Origin: an uncultured Gammaproteobacteria bacterium
GTDB lineage: Bacteria > Pseudomonadota > Gammaproteobacteria > JAADHQ01
Reading direction: 5' to 3'
DNA length: 64,000 bases
NCBI GenBank assembly: GCA_947258655.1
Contig: CAMYJD010000020.1
Location: 1 to 64,000, forward strand
This document shows, piece by piece, positions 56,029 through 64,000 of the stretch (positions are counted from its first letter, which is position 1; every line of letters starts with the position of its first letter). Under the pieces are notes generated by a model. It did not search any database. It was given only the letters and a program-made list of their open reading frames with translations, and was not told the DNA's origin. A program made the translations under genes and the position numbers.

Positions 56029-57480
56029 TCAGGCATTAGCCATTTTTGCAGCTATCCTGGCTTCAAGCTCTGCTGCTTCACGTTTGGCCTGGGAAATGGT
56101 GCGGAAAATGTTGTAGGCCATAATGATTACACCGGCAACGAAGAACATTCCACCGATTGCACGCCAGACATAAGGCTGATGCAGAAATACAACCGTTTCG
56201 ATAAAGCTGTATTTAAGATTACCGAAATCATCAAAGGCGCGCAGGAACAGTCCCTGACCAATTCCAGCAATCCACATAGACGTGATATACAGTACGATAC
56301 CGATGGTCGCCAGCCAGAAATGTATATAGATCAGTTTCAGGCTGTAAATCTTGGTTCCATACAAACGCGGTATCAAATGATACATGGAGCCGAAGGATAT
56401 CAATGCTACCCACCCCAGCGCTCCGGAATGAACATGGCCGATGGTCCAGTCTGTGTAATGCGACAGGGCATTAACACTCTTCAATGACATCAATGGCCCT
56501 TCGAAAGTCGACATGCCATAGAATGACAGCGCTGCGATCATGAACAACATGATTGGGTCCGAGCGCAGTTTGTCCCAGGCACCGGACAGCGTCATGATAC
56601 CGTTGATCATCCCGCCCCAGGATGGCAGCAACAACATAATCGAGAAAGTCGCGGCCAGTGTCGAGGTCCAGTCAGGCAGAGCGGTCCAGTGCAGATGATG
56701 GGCACCTGCCCACATGTACAGAAAGACCAGTGCCCAGAAATGGATAATCGACAATCTGTAGGAATACACCGGTCGCCCGGCCTGTTTCGGTACAAAGTAA
56801 TACATCATGCCGAGGAATGCTGCGGTGAGGAAGAAACCAACCGCATTATGCCCATACCACCACTGTGTCATCGCATCCTGTACGCCGGAAAACGCACTGT
56901 AGGACTTCAATGTGAACAGGCCGACAGGCATGGCCAGATTATTGAAGATATGCAGGATAGCGGTGACGAGGATAAAGCCCAGATAGAACCAGTTGGCAAC
57001 GTAGATATGTGGCTGGCTACGCTGGCGAATCGCCTGGACATACAGCGCCAGGTATGCGATCCAGACGACGGCGATGAGGATATCGATAGGCCATTCAAAC
57101 TCGGCGTATTCACGGCCCTGGGAGTAACCCAGCATATAGCTCAGCGCACCGGCAGCAATAATGGTCTGCCAGCCCCAGAATGTGAATGTCGCCAGGCCAT
57201 CACTGAACAGACGTGTCTGACAGGTTCGCTGCACCACATAATATGACGTAGCAAATAACGCACTACCGCCAAAACCAAAGATAACCAGGGTCGTATGTAC
57301 GGGCCTCAAGCGTCCGAACGTGATCTCGGGAATATCAAAGTTCAATGCCGGATATGCCAGTTCCAGGGCGATATAAACACCGACCGACATTCCCAATATA
57401 CCCCAGACCAGGGACATAATCGCAAATTTACGAATGATTTCGTAATTGTATTGCTCTTTCGAAGCAGCTGCGTGCGCCAT
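56029..57480 (-). CDS. ccoN: cbb3-type cytochrome c oxidase subunit I
   Basis: A 483-residue catalytic subunit of the high-affinity cbb3 terminal oxidase, with about 12 transmembrane helices. Heme and copper ligands are visible: [12 protein letters not shown] (low-spin heme histidine), [23 protein letters not shown] (CuB region with the crosslinked histidine/tyrosine helix) and [17 protein letters not shown] (heme b3/low-spin histidines). It reduces oxygen to water and pumps protons under low oxygen. The first gene of ccoNOQP; the promoter should lie in the ~680-base gap above 57480. Confidence 0.97.
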   Translation of the reverse strand: MAHAAASKEQYNYEIIRKFAIMSLVWGILGMSVGVYIALELAYPALNFDIPEITFGRLRPVHTTLVIFGFGGSALFATSYYVVQRTCQTRLFSDGLATFTFWGWQTIIAAGALSYMLGYSQGREYAEFEWPIDILIAVVWIAYLALYVQAIRQRSQPHIYVANWFYLGFILVTAILHIFNNLAMPVGLFTLKSYSAFSGVQDAMTQWWYGHNAVGFFLTAAFLGMMYYFVPKQAGRPVYSYRLSIIHFWALVFLYMWAGAHHLHWTALPDWTSTLAATFSIMLLLPSWGGMINGIMTLSGAWDKLRSDPIMLFMIAALSFYGMSTFEGPLMSLKSVNALSHYTDWTIGHVHSGALGWVALISFGSMYHLIPRLYGTKIYSLKLIYIHFWLATIGIVLYITSMWIAGIGQGLFLRAFDDFGNLKYSFIETVVFLHQPYVWRAIGGMFFVAGVIIMAYNIFRTISQAKREAAELEARIAAKMANA

Positions 57481-58165
57481 ACTTCATGCCTCATTTTTTA
57501 ATGTTCTAGACAAAGCCCTTGTAAAACAACAGGATATAAATTATAGGGCGGAAAATCCTGCATATTATAATATGCTTATATATATCGATTCAAGATCAAA
57601 TTACCAGCCAGCAGATAATTCTGGTATTTAATTTACGGACAGGCGGCAACAAACTTGAGTCACAATTGCTAGAAATTGTAGACGTTCCATGGAGTTTTGC
57701 ACTTCTTTGTGCCTTTTCGCGCAATATTAGTAGTGTTTAGGCTCAAGCAAGATCAGCTTCGTCGTACATACCATTACAGACTGCATGTATCTTTATCTGA
57801 CCATATCACCTAAATGGTCTGGATAGTTGAACTATATAAAAAGCAGATACGTTTTACTGTCGCGATGAAATTATGTTCTCTCTTGGGCTGTTTGTTGCTC
57901 GTATCCTTGCCTGGCATTGGCAACAGACAGAGCATCATCATTGCACTGAACGCCCGCTTTTCTCGCAGTAGTACCCGTATCCAACGCCAATCCCTGCATT
58001 AAAATTCACAGACTGTCTACATGCATATTCACCCCAATAAAGTATGCAAATAAATCACACAGCGCGAGAGTACTCATTCACAGAGACAAAACTTAAATCG
58101 GTGTAATTTTCCAATTAAATAAATCAAGGAGATGAAGATTTCGCAATAATCTGGAGAGGTGCGAC
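57481..58165. other. Divergent intergenic region upstream of ccoN and the metallopeptidase gene
   Basis: About 685 bases. cbb3 operons are often FNR/ANR-controlled, so I looked for TTGAT-N4-ATCAA; the best hit is a half site TTGAT (minus strand, near 57594-57598) with a poor second half. A 62-codon plus-strand open frame at 57814-58002, containing a lipobox-like LLGC, lacks a ribosome site and is not called. The region likely holds both divergent promoters. Confidence 0.5.
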
Positions 58166-59224
58166 ATGAACAGCATCAACAAGACATACAGAATACTGTT
58201 AACGAGTATGGTGCTCTTGCTAATAGCGGCATACACAAAACCGGCCTTGGCAAATATTTCCCATGATATCGAGATCCAGATTGAGAAATATTCTAATACA
58301 TATCCTGATATTCAATTTTTTTGGCTGAAAGGTCAGGAAGGTCTTGAGCAGTTATTGAGGTTACCCGCCCTGCTTGGGGAGGGCGCAAGGAATCTGGACT
58401 ATGAGCATGACGATGTTGTCAGAAATATCCTCAATAAAGCACAATACCACCGTATCAGCATGATGATACACAAGCAGTGGCCTTCCGCCACTCTATTCCA
58501 GACGGGGAATGACTCGAAACTTATTAGCAGGCATGCCTGCGTTATAACCCTCGATCCCGATCTATTTGAACATGATCATTATTCTGCAATGCGTCTCATG
58601 ATTGGTGACGATATAACAAACCTGAACCGAATACCCGCTGAATATCAAATCAATAATGCCGATTTTGCCAATTTCACACTACACCACGAGATCTTTCATT
58701 GCCTCGACGCCTATCAGAACGGTCCTCTATATCCCAAGTCCCGCGACGAACTTGGCAGTCTTTATTCAGGCTACCGCGCAGAAAACCGTGCGGATATCTA
58801 TGCCACTCAGACCTTCCTCTCTGAACAGTCTGGGGATGATCGCTTCCTTGAAAATTTCACTCGCATGCGTACATTATGCGTTCCTGCATGGGACCTTACA
58901 CACTGTACCGACAAGGGCATACAGCATAGTCTGGATGCGATTTCCGGGCTGGCAGCTAATCTGTCTCATAAAAAGATTATCGATAATACCGACAAAATAT
59001 CCACTCAAGCGATACCCGAGTATGAAACCTTTACCGAATTTCTGGCATGCGCCTACAGGACAGCTATTAATCTTGGTAACAAGGATATCACTTTTACCAA
59101 GATAGCCGCAGCAATAGAGAGCTTTGCTATTGACGACAAGAGTGCGCGGCGCATGGAGAATAAAATCAAACATATACAGACATTGCTATTCTCAGATAAT
59201 TCTACACAGCAGGATGACATGTAA
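58166..59224 (+). CDS. Putative secreted gluzincin-type zinc metallopeptidase
   Basis: A 352-residue protein with a signal peptide ending in PALAN. The zinc motif HEIFH is at 174-178 (HHEIFHCLDAYQ). A downstream AENRADIYATQTF (205-217) fits the ExxxD third-ligand helix of gluzincins, with E206 about 28 residues after the second histidine. Four cysteines after that region may form disulfides. I do not recognise a named family. The start has GGAGAGG six bases upstream. Its TAA stop overlaps the ATG of a 59-residue anti-sigma-like gene. It may be periplasmic or secreted; the substrate is unknown. Confidence 0.75.
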   Translation: MNSINKTYRILLTSMVLLLIAAYTKPALANISHDIEIQIEKYSNTYPDIQFFWLKGQEGLEQLLRLPALLGEGARNLDYEHDDVVRNILNKAQYHRISMMIHKQWPSATLFQTGNDSKLISRHACVITLDPDLFEHDHYSAMRLMIGDDITNLNRIPAEYQINNADFANFTLHHEIFHCLDAYQNGPLYPKSRDELGSLYSGYRAENRADIYATQTFLSEQSGDDRFLENFTRMRTLCVPAWDLTHCTDKGIQHSLDAISGLAANLSHKKIIDNTDKISTQAIPEYETFTEFLACAYRTAINLGNKDITFTKIAAAIESFAIDDKSARRMENKIKHIQTLLFSDNSTQQDDM

Positions 59225-59403
59225 TGAGAGGCGTAAAAATCACAGAAGAGGCATTGCATGCATTTGTAGACAATGAATTACCGGAAGACGAACATCCGAA
59301 AATCCTGTGCAAGATTAATCGCAACGAGGATATACGCAACAAGATAAGCTCACTGATAACATTAAAGACGCTTATCCGGCGTGCATATCAACAGCGAAAC
59401 TAA
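59224..59403 (+). CDS. 59-residue anti-sigma-factor-like protein
   Basis: An ATG at 59224 overlaps the metallopeptidase stop by one base (TAATG) and opens a 59-codon frame. The start MRGVKITEEALHAFVDNELP matches the typical opening of short anti-sigma-factor family proteins (a pattern like SEExLxAYVDGELP), and the end KTLIRRAYQQRN resembles their last helix. No transmembrane segment or zinc cysteines follow; only one cysteine is present. If real, it is a small cytoplasmic regulator translated with the peptidase. No sigma factor gene of the ECF type is adjacent, so the binding partner is unknown. Confidence 0.65.
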   Translation: MRGVKITEEALHAFVDNELPEDEHPKILCKINRNEDIRNKISSLITLKTLIRRAYQQRN

Positions 59404-59562
59404 TATACATTATAGTTTGGATATAAACGCAAACATTGACCAGTCTTTACAAGATCGAGTCGTACTGACTATAACTATTGACATTGCACTACTGGATCAG
59501 CATCAGCAATAAACAACAAATGCCCAGCCATCGGATTGAGAAAGCGCATCCCGCTGCGACTA

Positions 59563-60459
59563 TCAGGCCATCAGTTCCTGCAATAGTGGTATATAATGAT
59601 CAATCAACAGGAAGGCGAAGATACCCATCAGATACAGGATCGAAAAGCCGAAGGTCTTCATCGCGATTTTACTGCCTTCCTCTGCCTTCATCAGCATAAT
59701 CGCGTAGTACAGAAATCCCAGGCCCAGCGCCAGAGCACCACCAAGATAAAACACGCCACTCATGCGTGTCAGGAAGGGCAATACACTGACGACCAGCAAC
59801 AGGATCGTATACAACAACACATGCAAACGGGTAAAGGCCAAACCATGTGTCACCGGCAACATGGGAATTTCAACTTTGGCGTATTCATCGCGACGATGAA
59901 TGGCCAGCGCCCAGAAGTGCGGCGGTGTCCACACGAAGATAATCAGGAACAACAGCAGTGAATTCGGATCGACGCTGTTGGTTACCGCGGTCCAGCCCAG
60001 CACCGGCGGTGCAGCACCTGCTGCACCACCTATGACGATATTCTGTGGGGTAGCACGTTTCAGGTACATGGTGTAAATAACGGCATAGCCAATCAATGAA
60101 GCGAAGGTCAACAATGCTGTAAGCGCATTGACCAGCAACCACAGGATAGCCAGACCGATGATGCCTATAACAAGCGCAAAAATTATTGCGTTCTGTATAG
60201 GCATACTGCCCTGCGGCAATGGGCGGTTCTTCGTTCTGGCCATGACCTCATCAACTTTCTGGTCGACAACATGGTTGATGGCCGCCGCCGATGCCGAAGC
60301 CAGGGCAATACCAATTGATCCAAACACCAATGGTTGCCATGGCACCATGCCTGGCACGGCCAGGAACATGCCGACAACAGCAGTAAATACAAGTAGCATG
60401 ACGACCTTTGGCTTGCAAAGTTCGTAATAATCTGACCATTTGATTATATTATTAGCCAT
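59563..60459 (-). CDS. cyoE: Protoheme IX farnesyltransferase (heme O synthase)
   Basis: A 298-residue UbiA-family membrane prenyltransferase that adds a farnesyl group to heme b to give heme O. The first aspartate-rich motif lies in INHVVDQKVDEVMARTKNRP and the second in AIHRRDEYAKVEIPML, with eight or nine transmembrane helices. It supplies heme O for heme a production or direct use. It is the last gene of the aa3 oxidase assembly group; heme A synthase (ctaA), which usually precedes it, is absent here. Confidence 0.95.
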   Translation of the reverse strand: MANNIIKWSDYYELCKPKVVMLLVFTAVVGMFLAVPGMVPWQPLVFGSIGIALASASAAAINHVVDQKVDEVMARTKNRPLPQGSMPIQNAIIFALVIGIIGLAILWLLVNALTALLTFASLIGYAVIYTMYLKRATPQNIVIGGAAGAAPPVLGWTAVTNSVDPNSLLLFLIIFVWTPPHFWALAIHRRDEYAKVEIPMLPVTHGLAFTRLHVLLYTILLLVVSVLPFLTRMSGVFYLGGALALGLGFLYYAIMLMKAEEGSKIAMKTFGFSILYLMGIFAFLLIDHYIPLLQELMA

Positions 60460-60480
60460 TACCCTATACCCGAATCAATC

Positions 60481-61119
60481 TTATTTTCTTAACTTGCTGT
60501 TGTGCATCAGCTTCGACATATCCTTTTGCATACCCTTGCCGAGCTTTAGAATTTCTTTCCGGTCCTTGTAATACAACATCAGCTTTGCATCAGGATCAAC
60601 GACATATATATGGCCGGCGGATACTGGATTGTCATTGCCTGCGAATGCAAATGACTTCAGGAATGCCTGGCGCTGTGTTTCATTTGCCAGTATTACGGTT
60701 TGCATACCGGGGAACTCTTTGAGGCTTTGCCTTAACTTGTCATCGACTGAATCTGTTGAAAGCACCAGTAATCGACGTAAACGTGAGATCTCCTTGCCCT
60801 GTGTCAAACGAACATTTTTTATCAGCATCAGGTGTTCGAGACAGTCTGCATCACAGTTTTCCCTGATATAGACATAACTCCAGTTTTTCTTGAAATAAGC
60901 TTGCGGCAGTGGTTGATTGTCGATATCCACAAAACCATCCAAGCTGACTTCAGCCGGCGGGATAACAAACTCACCATGATTGGATGTACCCAATGAGCGT
61001 ACGACATCAGGAAAATAGTTATATACGATCCAGGCTGCCAGCATTGGCGCAATAAACACCAGCACCATTAACGGAACTGCCATCCGCGACAACAAGCCTT
61101 TTTTTGCTACCTCATTCAC
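60481..61119 (-). CDS. Sco-like thioredoxin-fold cytochrome oxidase assembly protein
   Basis: About 212 residues from GTG 61119, supported by AGGAG nine bases upstream. An N-terminal transmembrane helix (~14-35) anchors a periplasmic thioredoxin-like domain. The motif ENCDADCLEHL has a CxxxC pair at the place of the Sco copper site, and a histidine near the C-terminus is not obvious; HIYVVDPDAKLMLYY resembles the Sco beta strand. It is likely an assembly factor for oxidase subunit II copper or heme handling; a precise role is not shown. The gene overlaps the SURF1 gene end by eight bases. Confidence 0.82.
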   Translation of the reverse strand: MNEVAKKGLLSRMAVPLMVLVFIAPMLAAWIVYNYFPDVVRSLGTSNHGEFVIPPAEVSLDGFVDIDNQPLPQAYFKKNWSYVYIRENCDADCLEHLMLIKNVRLTQGKEISRLRRLLVLSTDSVDDKLRQSLKEFPGMQTVILANETQRQAFLKSFAFAGNDNPVSAGHIYVVDPDAKLMLYYKDRKEILKLGKGMQKDMSKLMHNSKLRK

Positions 61120-61885
61120 TTCTATCAACTCCTGAACCAGATTTACTTCTGGATATTCTTAAAGACAAAATAACATACATAATCAATGCCAGTCCGGCCA
61201 GTGAGAACCATTGTAGCGCATAGCCCATGTGTTTTTCCGGTGTCATCCTCTGCGAAGACTGGAATTTCTGGCGCCAGTCCCGAACCAGGCCAAATGCCTC
61301 GCCACTGGTCTGGTAAACGACATAGGGCAACAGAGTATAACCCGTCTCCTTGCCAAGCCAGTCCAGATCGAGATAAATAACACGCTTGGGCCAGATCCTG
61401 CCTGACTCTCCCGGGGCTCCCACCTTGATACCGACACTGGGTACATTCCCGATGCGCCCCAGTATGTTTATCTTTGCAACAGGCCCCGTCAATGCGGGGA
61501 TAAAGCGACGATCATTGCCCTGCCTGATCCAGCCACGATTGACCAGCACATAGGTATCACTACCCTGAATCCGTAACGGCGTAAATACATGATAGCCGGG
61601 TTCTCCATTATGCTTTTGATTATCCAGCAATATTTGCCGCTCCAGATCAAATACCCCATGGATCTCAACTGTCCGATAGAGCATTTCTGCTGTATCGTTA
61701 TCACCACCCTGAAGGATAGCGGGCGCCGATGCTGTATTGACCCTGCGCAGATCGATTTCAGCCTGTTTGAGCGCGGCTCGATCCATCTGCCACGACCCCA
61801 GAAACAGGCCCAGTGGCAGCAATATCATCAATATTACTGTCAGGCCCCATCTGTGCCTGAATTCGTATTTTCCGATTTGAATCAA
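61112..61885 (-). CDS. SURF1 family cytochrome c oxidase assembly protein
   Basis: A 257-residue protein with transmembrane helices at both ends (~14-32 and ~224-243) and a periplasmic domain between them, as in SURF1/Shy1. Signatures are GSWQMDRAALKQ, NRGWIRQGNDRRF and HMGYALQWFSLAG. It assists heme a insertion into subunit I. Upstream in this group are ctaG and coxC; downstream, overlapping by eight bases, the Sco-like gene. Confidence 0.93.
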   Translation of the reverse strand: MIQIGKYEFRHRWGLTVILMILLPLGLFLGSWQMDRAALKQAEIDLRRVNTASAPAILQGGDNDTAEMLYRTVEIHGVFDLERQILLDNQKHNGEPGYHVFTPLRIQGSDTYVLVNRGWIRQGNDRRFIPALTGPVAKINILGRIGNVPSVGIKVGAPGESGRIWPKRVIYLDLDWLGKETGYTLLPYVVYQTSGEAFGLVRDWRQKFQSSQRMTPEKHMGYALQWFSLAGLALIMYVILSLRISRSKSGSGVDRSE

Positions 61886-61977
61886 ATGCTGCCTGCCTGC
61901 TCGTGGTTTCCGATACTAATCAGCATCGATCATTGCTATAATTACAGCTTACAAAATCACGTTATTATGTAACGCTT

Positions 61978-62190
61978 ATGCCTATATTCAAGATACTCGT
62001 AGTATTGTTATTGCTGGTCATCGTCTCTGCCCTGTTCTCGGGCATGTACTATATGATGAAAGACAAAGGCAAATCAGACCGTGCAGTCAAGGCATTAACT
62101 TGGCGCGTCGGTGTGTCCGTTGCCCTGTTTGCTATGCTTATGATCGGAGCTGCAACCGGCATTATAGAACCCCATGGCGTCTACGGCTGA
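61978..62190 (+). CDS. Twin-transmembrane protein (DUF2909 type)
   Basis: A 70-residue membrane protein with two helices (~4-24 and ~44-62) joined by the basic loop KDKGKSDRAVKALTWRVGVS, the signature of the DUF2909 family. Such genes are regularly found between coxC and the SURF1 gene, as here, but on the opposite strand to their neighbours. It probably helps oxidase assembly; no biochemical function is known to me. No clear ribosome site precedes the ATG. Confidence 0.85.
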   Translation: MPIFKILVVLLLLVIVSALFSGMYYMMKDKGKSDRAVKALTWRVGVSVALFAMLMIGAATGIIEPHGVYG

Positions 62191-62268
62191 AGCTTGTAAT
62201 CGCCACATTTCCTGGATCATCGATTTGCACCCGGGTCAACTCTGCTGACCGCATTATATACCTGCAAA

Positions 62269-62304
62269 AAAAAGTGCGCCGCTATTCCTAGCGACGCACT
62301 TTTT
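62269..62304. terminator. Bidirectional terminator between DUF2909 gene and coxC
   Basis: AAAAAGTGCG and CGCACTTTTT flank an inner CGCT/AGCG stem, with one mismatch and a six-base loop. A-rich and T-rich ends on both sides make it work for both converging transcripts. It lies 12 bases after the coxC stop. Confidence 0.88.
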
Positions 62305-62316
62305 CGAAGAGCGCTG

Positions 62317-63198
62317 TTATACTAACCAGTATACAAAGATAAACAGCCCCAACCACACCACATCAACGAAATGCCAGTACCAGGCAGCCGCTTCAAAAGC
62401 GAAATGATTTTCTTCACTGAAGTGCCCCTTCATACTACGCAACAGGACCACCAGCAGCATGATGGCACCAATCGTGACATGCAGGCCATGGAAGCCTGTC
62501 AGCATGTAGAAAGTACTACCATAGGCGCCTGAGTTCAGCTTCAGGTTCAGGTCACTATAGGCGTGGATATATTCATATGCCTGGAAGCCGACGAATATAA
62601 AGCCCAACGCAACGGTTGCAAACAGACCGAGGATCAACTGGCCACGATTTTCTTTTTTCAGGCCCCAGTGCGCCCAGGTTACCGTGACACCGGAACATAA
62701 CAGGATCAGGGTATTGATAGCAGGAATGCCCCATGGACCCATGGTCTGAAAGTCGCCACCAACATTTCCCGGACCATTGGTCGGCCAGTGGGATGTATAT
62801 TCCGGATACAACCATTCATGTGTACTCAGGTTGTTACCTGCACCACCCAGCCATGGATCTGCAAAAATACGAATATAGTAAAGCGCCCCGAAGAAGGCTG
62901 CAAAGAACATGACTTCAGAGAAGATGAACCAGGTCATACCCATGCGGAACGAGCGATCAACCTGATCATTATACATGCCAGCTTGACTCTCCTTGATGAC
63001 TGTACCAAACCAGCCAAACAACATGACAGCCAATACAGCAAAACCGGCATACATCACACCCAGACTGCCGATTGGATCGCCTGCCTTGTCTGGCAATGCC
63101 ATGGCAAACCCACCTGTGGCCAGGAACAGACCAATGGAACCGGTAATCGGCCAGTGGCTGGGTTGCGGGACATAATATCCACCATGTGTACTAGACAT
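62317..63198 (-). CDS. coxC: Cytochrome c oxidase subunit III
   Basis: A 293-residue membrane subunit of the aa3-type oxidase with seven transmembrane helices. Characteristic pieces are SEVMFFAAFFGALYYIR, the glutamate/histidine-containing ENRGQLILGLFATVALGFIF, GFHGLHVTIGAIMLL and AAAWYWHFVDVVWLGLF near the end. GAGGGG five bases upstream supports the ATG. It stabilises the catalytic core and proton uptake. Followed by a strong bidirectional terminator. Confidence 0.97.
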   Translation of the reverse strand: MSSTHGGYYVPQPSHWPITGSIGLFLATGGFAMALPDKAGDPIGSLGVMYAGFAVLAVMLFGWFGTVIKESQAGMYNDQVDRSFRMGMTWFIFSEVMFFAAFFGALYYIRIFADPWLGGAGNNLSTHEWLYPEYTSHWPTNGPGNVGGDFQTMGPWGIPAINTLILLCSGVTVTWAHWGLKKENRGQLILGLFATVALGFIFVGFQAYEYIHAYSDLNLKLNSGAYGSTFYMLTGFHGLHVTIGAIMLLVVLLRSMKGHFSEENHFAFEAAAWYWHFVDVVWLGLFIFVYWLV

Positions 63199-63257
63199 AG
63201 TTACCCCTCTCTTTATTTATATTATAGTTAAATTAAAAAACGTTACTTAAATATTCA

Positions 63258-63815
63258 TCAATTGCTTTTAGCGTATTTATCAGCCCTGAAGAATGTATAA
63301 GACAGCGTCACTGTTTTTATATTCTCGGGTAAATCCGGTTCCAGCATAAACAGCACAGGCATATCCTTGCTTTCACCTGATTTCAGCGTTTGCTGGGTAT
63401 AACAAAAACACTCTGTCTTTTTGAAATACCTGGCCGCTTCTACCGGCGTCACACTATAGATGGCCTGCCCAACCACATCGGAACCGGACAGGTTCCTGGC
63501 GATATAATTGACCTTTTTCAACTCACCGGGATGCAGCTGTATCTCTTTTACCTGCGGCTCGAATCCCCAGGGCAATCTACTGTTGACAATCGAACTGAAT
63601 GCAACGGTCACCGTTCGACTCTTGTCTACCTTCACTTCACCTGCCGCTGCCTTGCTGACCTGCTCTGCCTGGCCGTTCAGGCCGAATGAATCGCAAATCA
63701 GGTTATAAAGCTGCGGCAAGGCAACATATCCAAAAGCAAACATGCCGACGACGATCAGCAGGATCTTTCTTACAACGCGCTTATTGGCGGCCCGAAGATC
63801 TTGTTGTTGACTCAT
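63258..63815 (-). CDS. ctaG: Cytochrome c oxidase copper-insertion protein CtaG/Cox11
   Basis: A 185-residue protein with one N-terminal transmembrane helix (~17-37) and a periplasmic immunoglobulin-like domain. The copper-binding motif is CFCYTQQTL, preceded by EAARYFKKTE, exactly as in Cox11. It delivers CuB copper to subunit I. Its ATG overlaps the stop of a 37-residue upstream gene by one base (TAATG). Confidence 0.97.
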   Translation of the reverse strand: MSQQQDLRAANKRVVRKILLIVVGMFAFGYVALPQLYNLICDSFGLNGQAEQVSKAAAGEVKVDKSRTVTVAFSSIVNSRLPWGFEPQVKEIQLHPGELKKVNYIARNLSGSDVVGQAIYSVTPVEAARYFKKTECFCYTQQTLKSGESKDMPVLFMLEPDLPENIKTVTLSYTFFRADKYAKSN

Positions 63816-63928
63816 TAACGTGTTGCCTGCATATAGAAAAAGCCGATGTAAATAATTGCTACTGTTACAACCAGCAACACCACCGTCTTTTTCGCCTTGC
63901 GTTTCTGTTCAGTTGTTACTTCAGTCAT
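63815..63928 (-). CDS. 37-residue cytochrome oxidase small assembly protein
   Basis: An ATG at 63928 opens a 37-codon frame, MTEVTTEQKRKAKKTVVLLV at the start and YMQATR at the end. A basic N-terminus precedes a single transmembrane helix. Small proteins of this type between coxA and ctaG are known as cytochrome oxidase small assembly proteins. It is coupled to ctaG through the TAATG overlap. Its upstream leader contains a perfect hairpin. Confidence 0.85.
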   Translation of the reverse strand: MTEVTTEQKRKAKKTVVLLVVTVAIIYIGFFYMQATR

Positions 63929-63937
63929 ACATTAATC

Positions 63938-63962
63938 AGGCCTGCCCGTTACGGGCAGGCCT
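63938..63962 (-). terminator. GC-rich hairpin between coxA and the small assembly gene
   Basis: AGGCCTGCCCG and CGGGCAGGCCT form an 11-bp perfect stem with a three-base loop five bases after the coxA stop. No T-run follows. It may protect the coxA mRNA 3' end or partly terminate transcription, giving more coxA than assembly-factor mRNA. Confidence 0.65.
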
Positions 63963-63967
63963 TCTCC

Positions 63968-64000
63968 TTATTTGATTTCCGGTGCTGTATCAAAGCTATG
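63968..64000 (-). CDS. coxA: Cytochrome c oxidase subunit I, last 10 codons
   Basis: The right edge holds a minus-strand frame ending HSFDTAPEIK then TAA. Subunit I proteins of aa3 oxidases often end in a similar HxFxxxPEI(K/V) tail, and coxA is the expected gene at this place before ctaG. Only the end is visible, so the assignment rests on context and these ten residues. Confidence 0.65.
   Translation of the reverse strand, partial: HSFDTAPEIK

Noticed and set aside
57481-57800. FNR/ANR box upstream of ccoN
   Set aside because: Only a half site TTGAT was found; the second half does not match ATCAA, so no regulatory call is made.
57814-58002. 62-codon frame with a lipobox-like LLGC upstream of the metallopeptidase gene
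   Set aside because: No Shine-Dalgarno site and the sequence after the cysteine looks random; not enough to call a lipoprotein.

Overview
The window looks like a chromosomal segment of a gammaproteobacterium. The evidence is the gene order rsmD-coaD-ferredoxin, an M16 peptidase pair next to ftsY-ftsE-ftsX-rpoH, a ccoNOQP-ccoG-ccoH-ccoI-ccoS cluster, and an aa3-type oxidase assembly block (coxA, ctaG, coxC, SURF1, Sco-like, cyoE). No tRNA, rRNA, insertion sequence or CRISPR array was seen. By eye the left third (about 3.2-23 kb) is more AT-rich than the rest. I cannot name a genus; an aerobic or microaerobic, biofilm-forming, surface-motile bacterium fits the content.

Layout. (1) 1-3.2 kb: the 5' part of a very large secreted modular carbohydrate-binding protein running off the left edge. 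(2) 4.2-23 kb: an extracellular polysaccharide locus. It has three sulfotransferases interleaved with three large FG-GAP/ASPIC-UnbV surface proteins, a Wzm/Wzt ABC exporter, and a five-gene operon of the exosortase (PEP-CTERM)-associated type (export protein, beta-barrel, chain-length protein, tyrosine kinase, ExeA-like ATPase). The likely product is a sulfated exported polysaccharide plus calcium-binding surface proteins. (3) 23.4-35 kb: housekeeping genes (desaturase, a lone hydantoinase-A, a globin-coupled diguanylate cyclase, mutM, an S24-like protein, rhodanese, a ferredoxin with a damaged 5' end, coaD, rsmD, two M16 peptidases, ftsY). (4) 35-41.2 kb: histidine kinase, ftsEX, a REC-REC-GGDEF protein, and rpoH preceded by a perfect CIRCE operator. 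(5) 41.4-49 kb: a 29-residue membrane peptide gene with its own terminator, then an FHA protein, two PilT-type ATPases, a HEAT-repeat/Ser-Thr kinase fusion and an uncharacterised protein, with a divergent PP2C phosphatase. (6) 49-57.5 kb: the complete cbb3 oxidase structural and maturation genes. (7) 58.2-59.4 kb: a secreted HExxH metallopeptidase candidate coupled to a 59-residue anti-sigma-like protein. (8) 59.6-64 kb: aa3 oxidase assembly and subunit III, with the coxA 3' end at the right edge.

The strongest candidates for something undescribed are the phospho-signalling/pilus-ATPase module at 41.8-48.9 kb, the sulfotransferase/ASPIC-UnbV locus, CIRCE control of rpoH, and two small genes (41469-41558 and 59224-59403). 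Functional names come from reading motifs; no database search was run.
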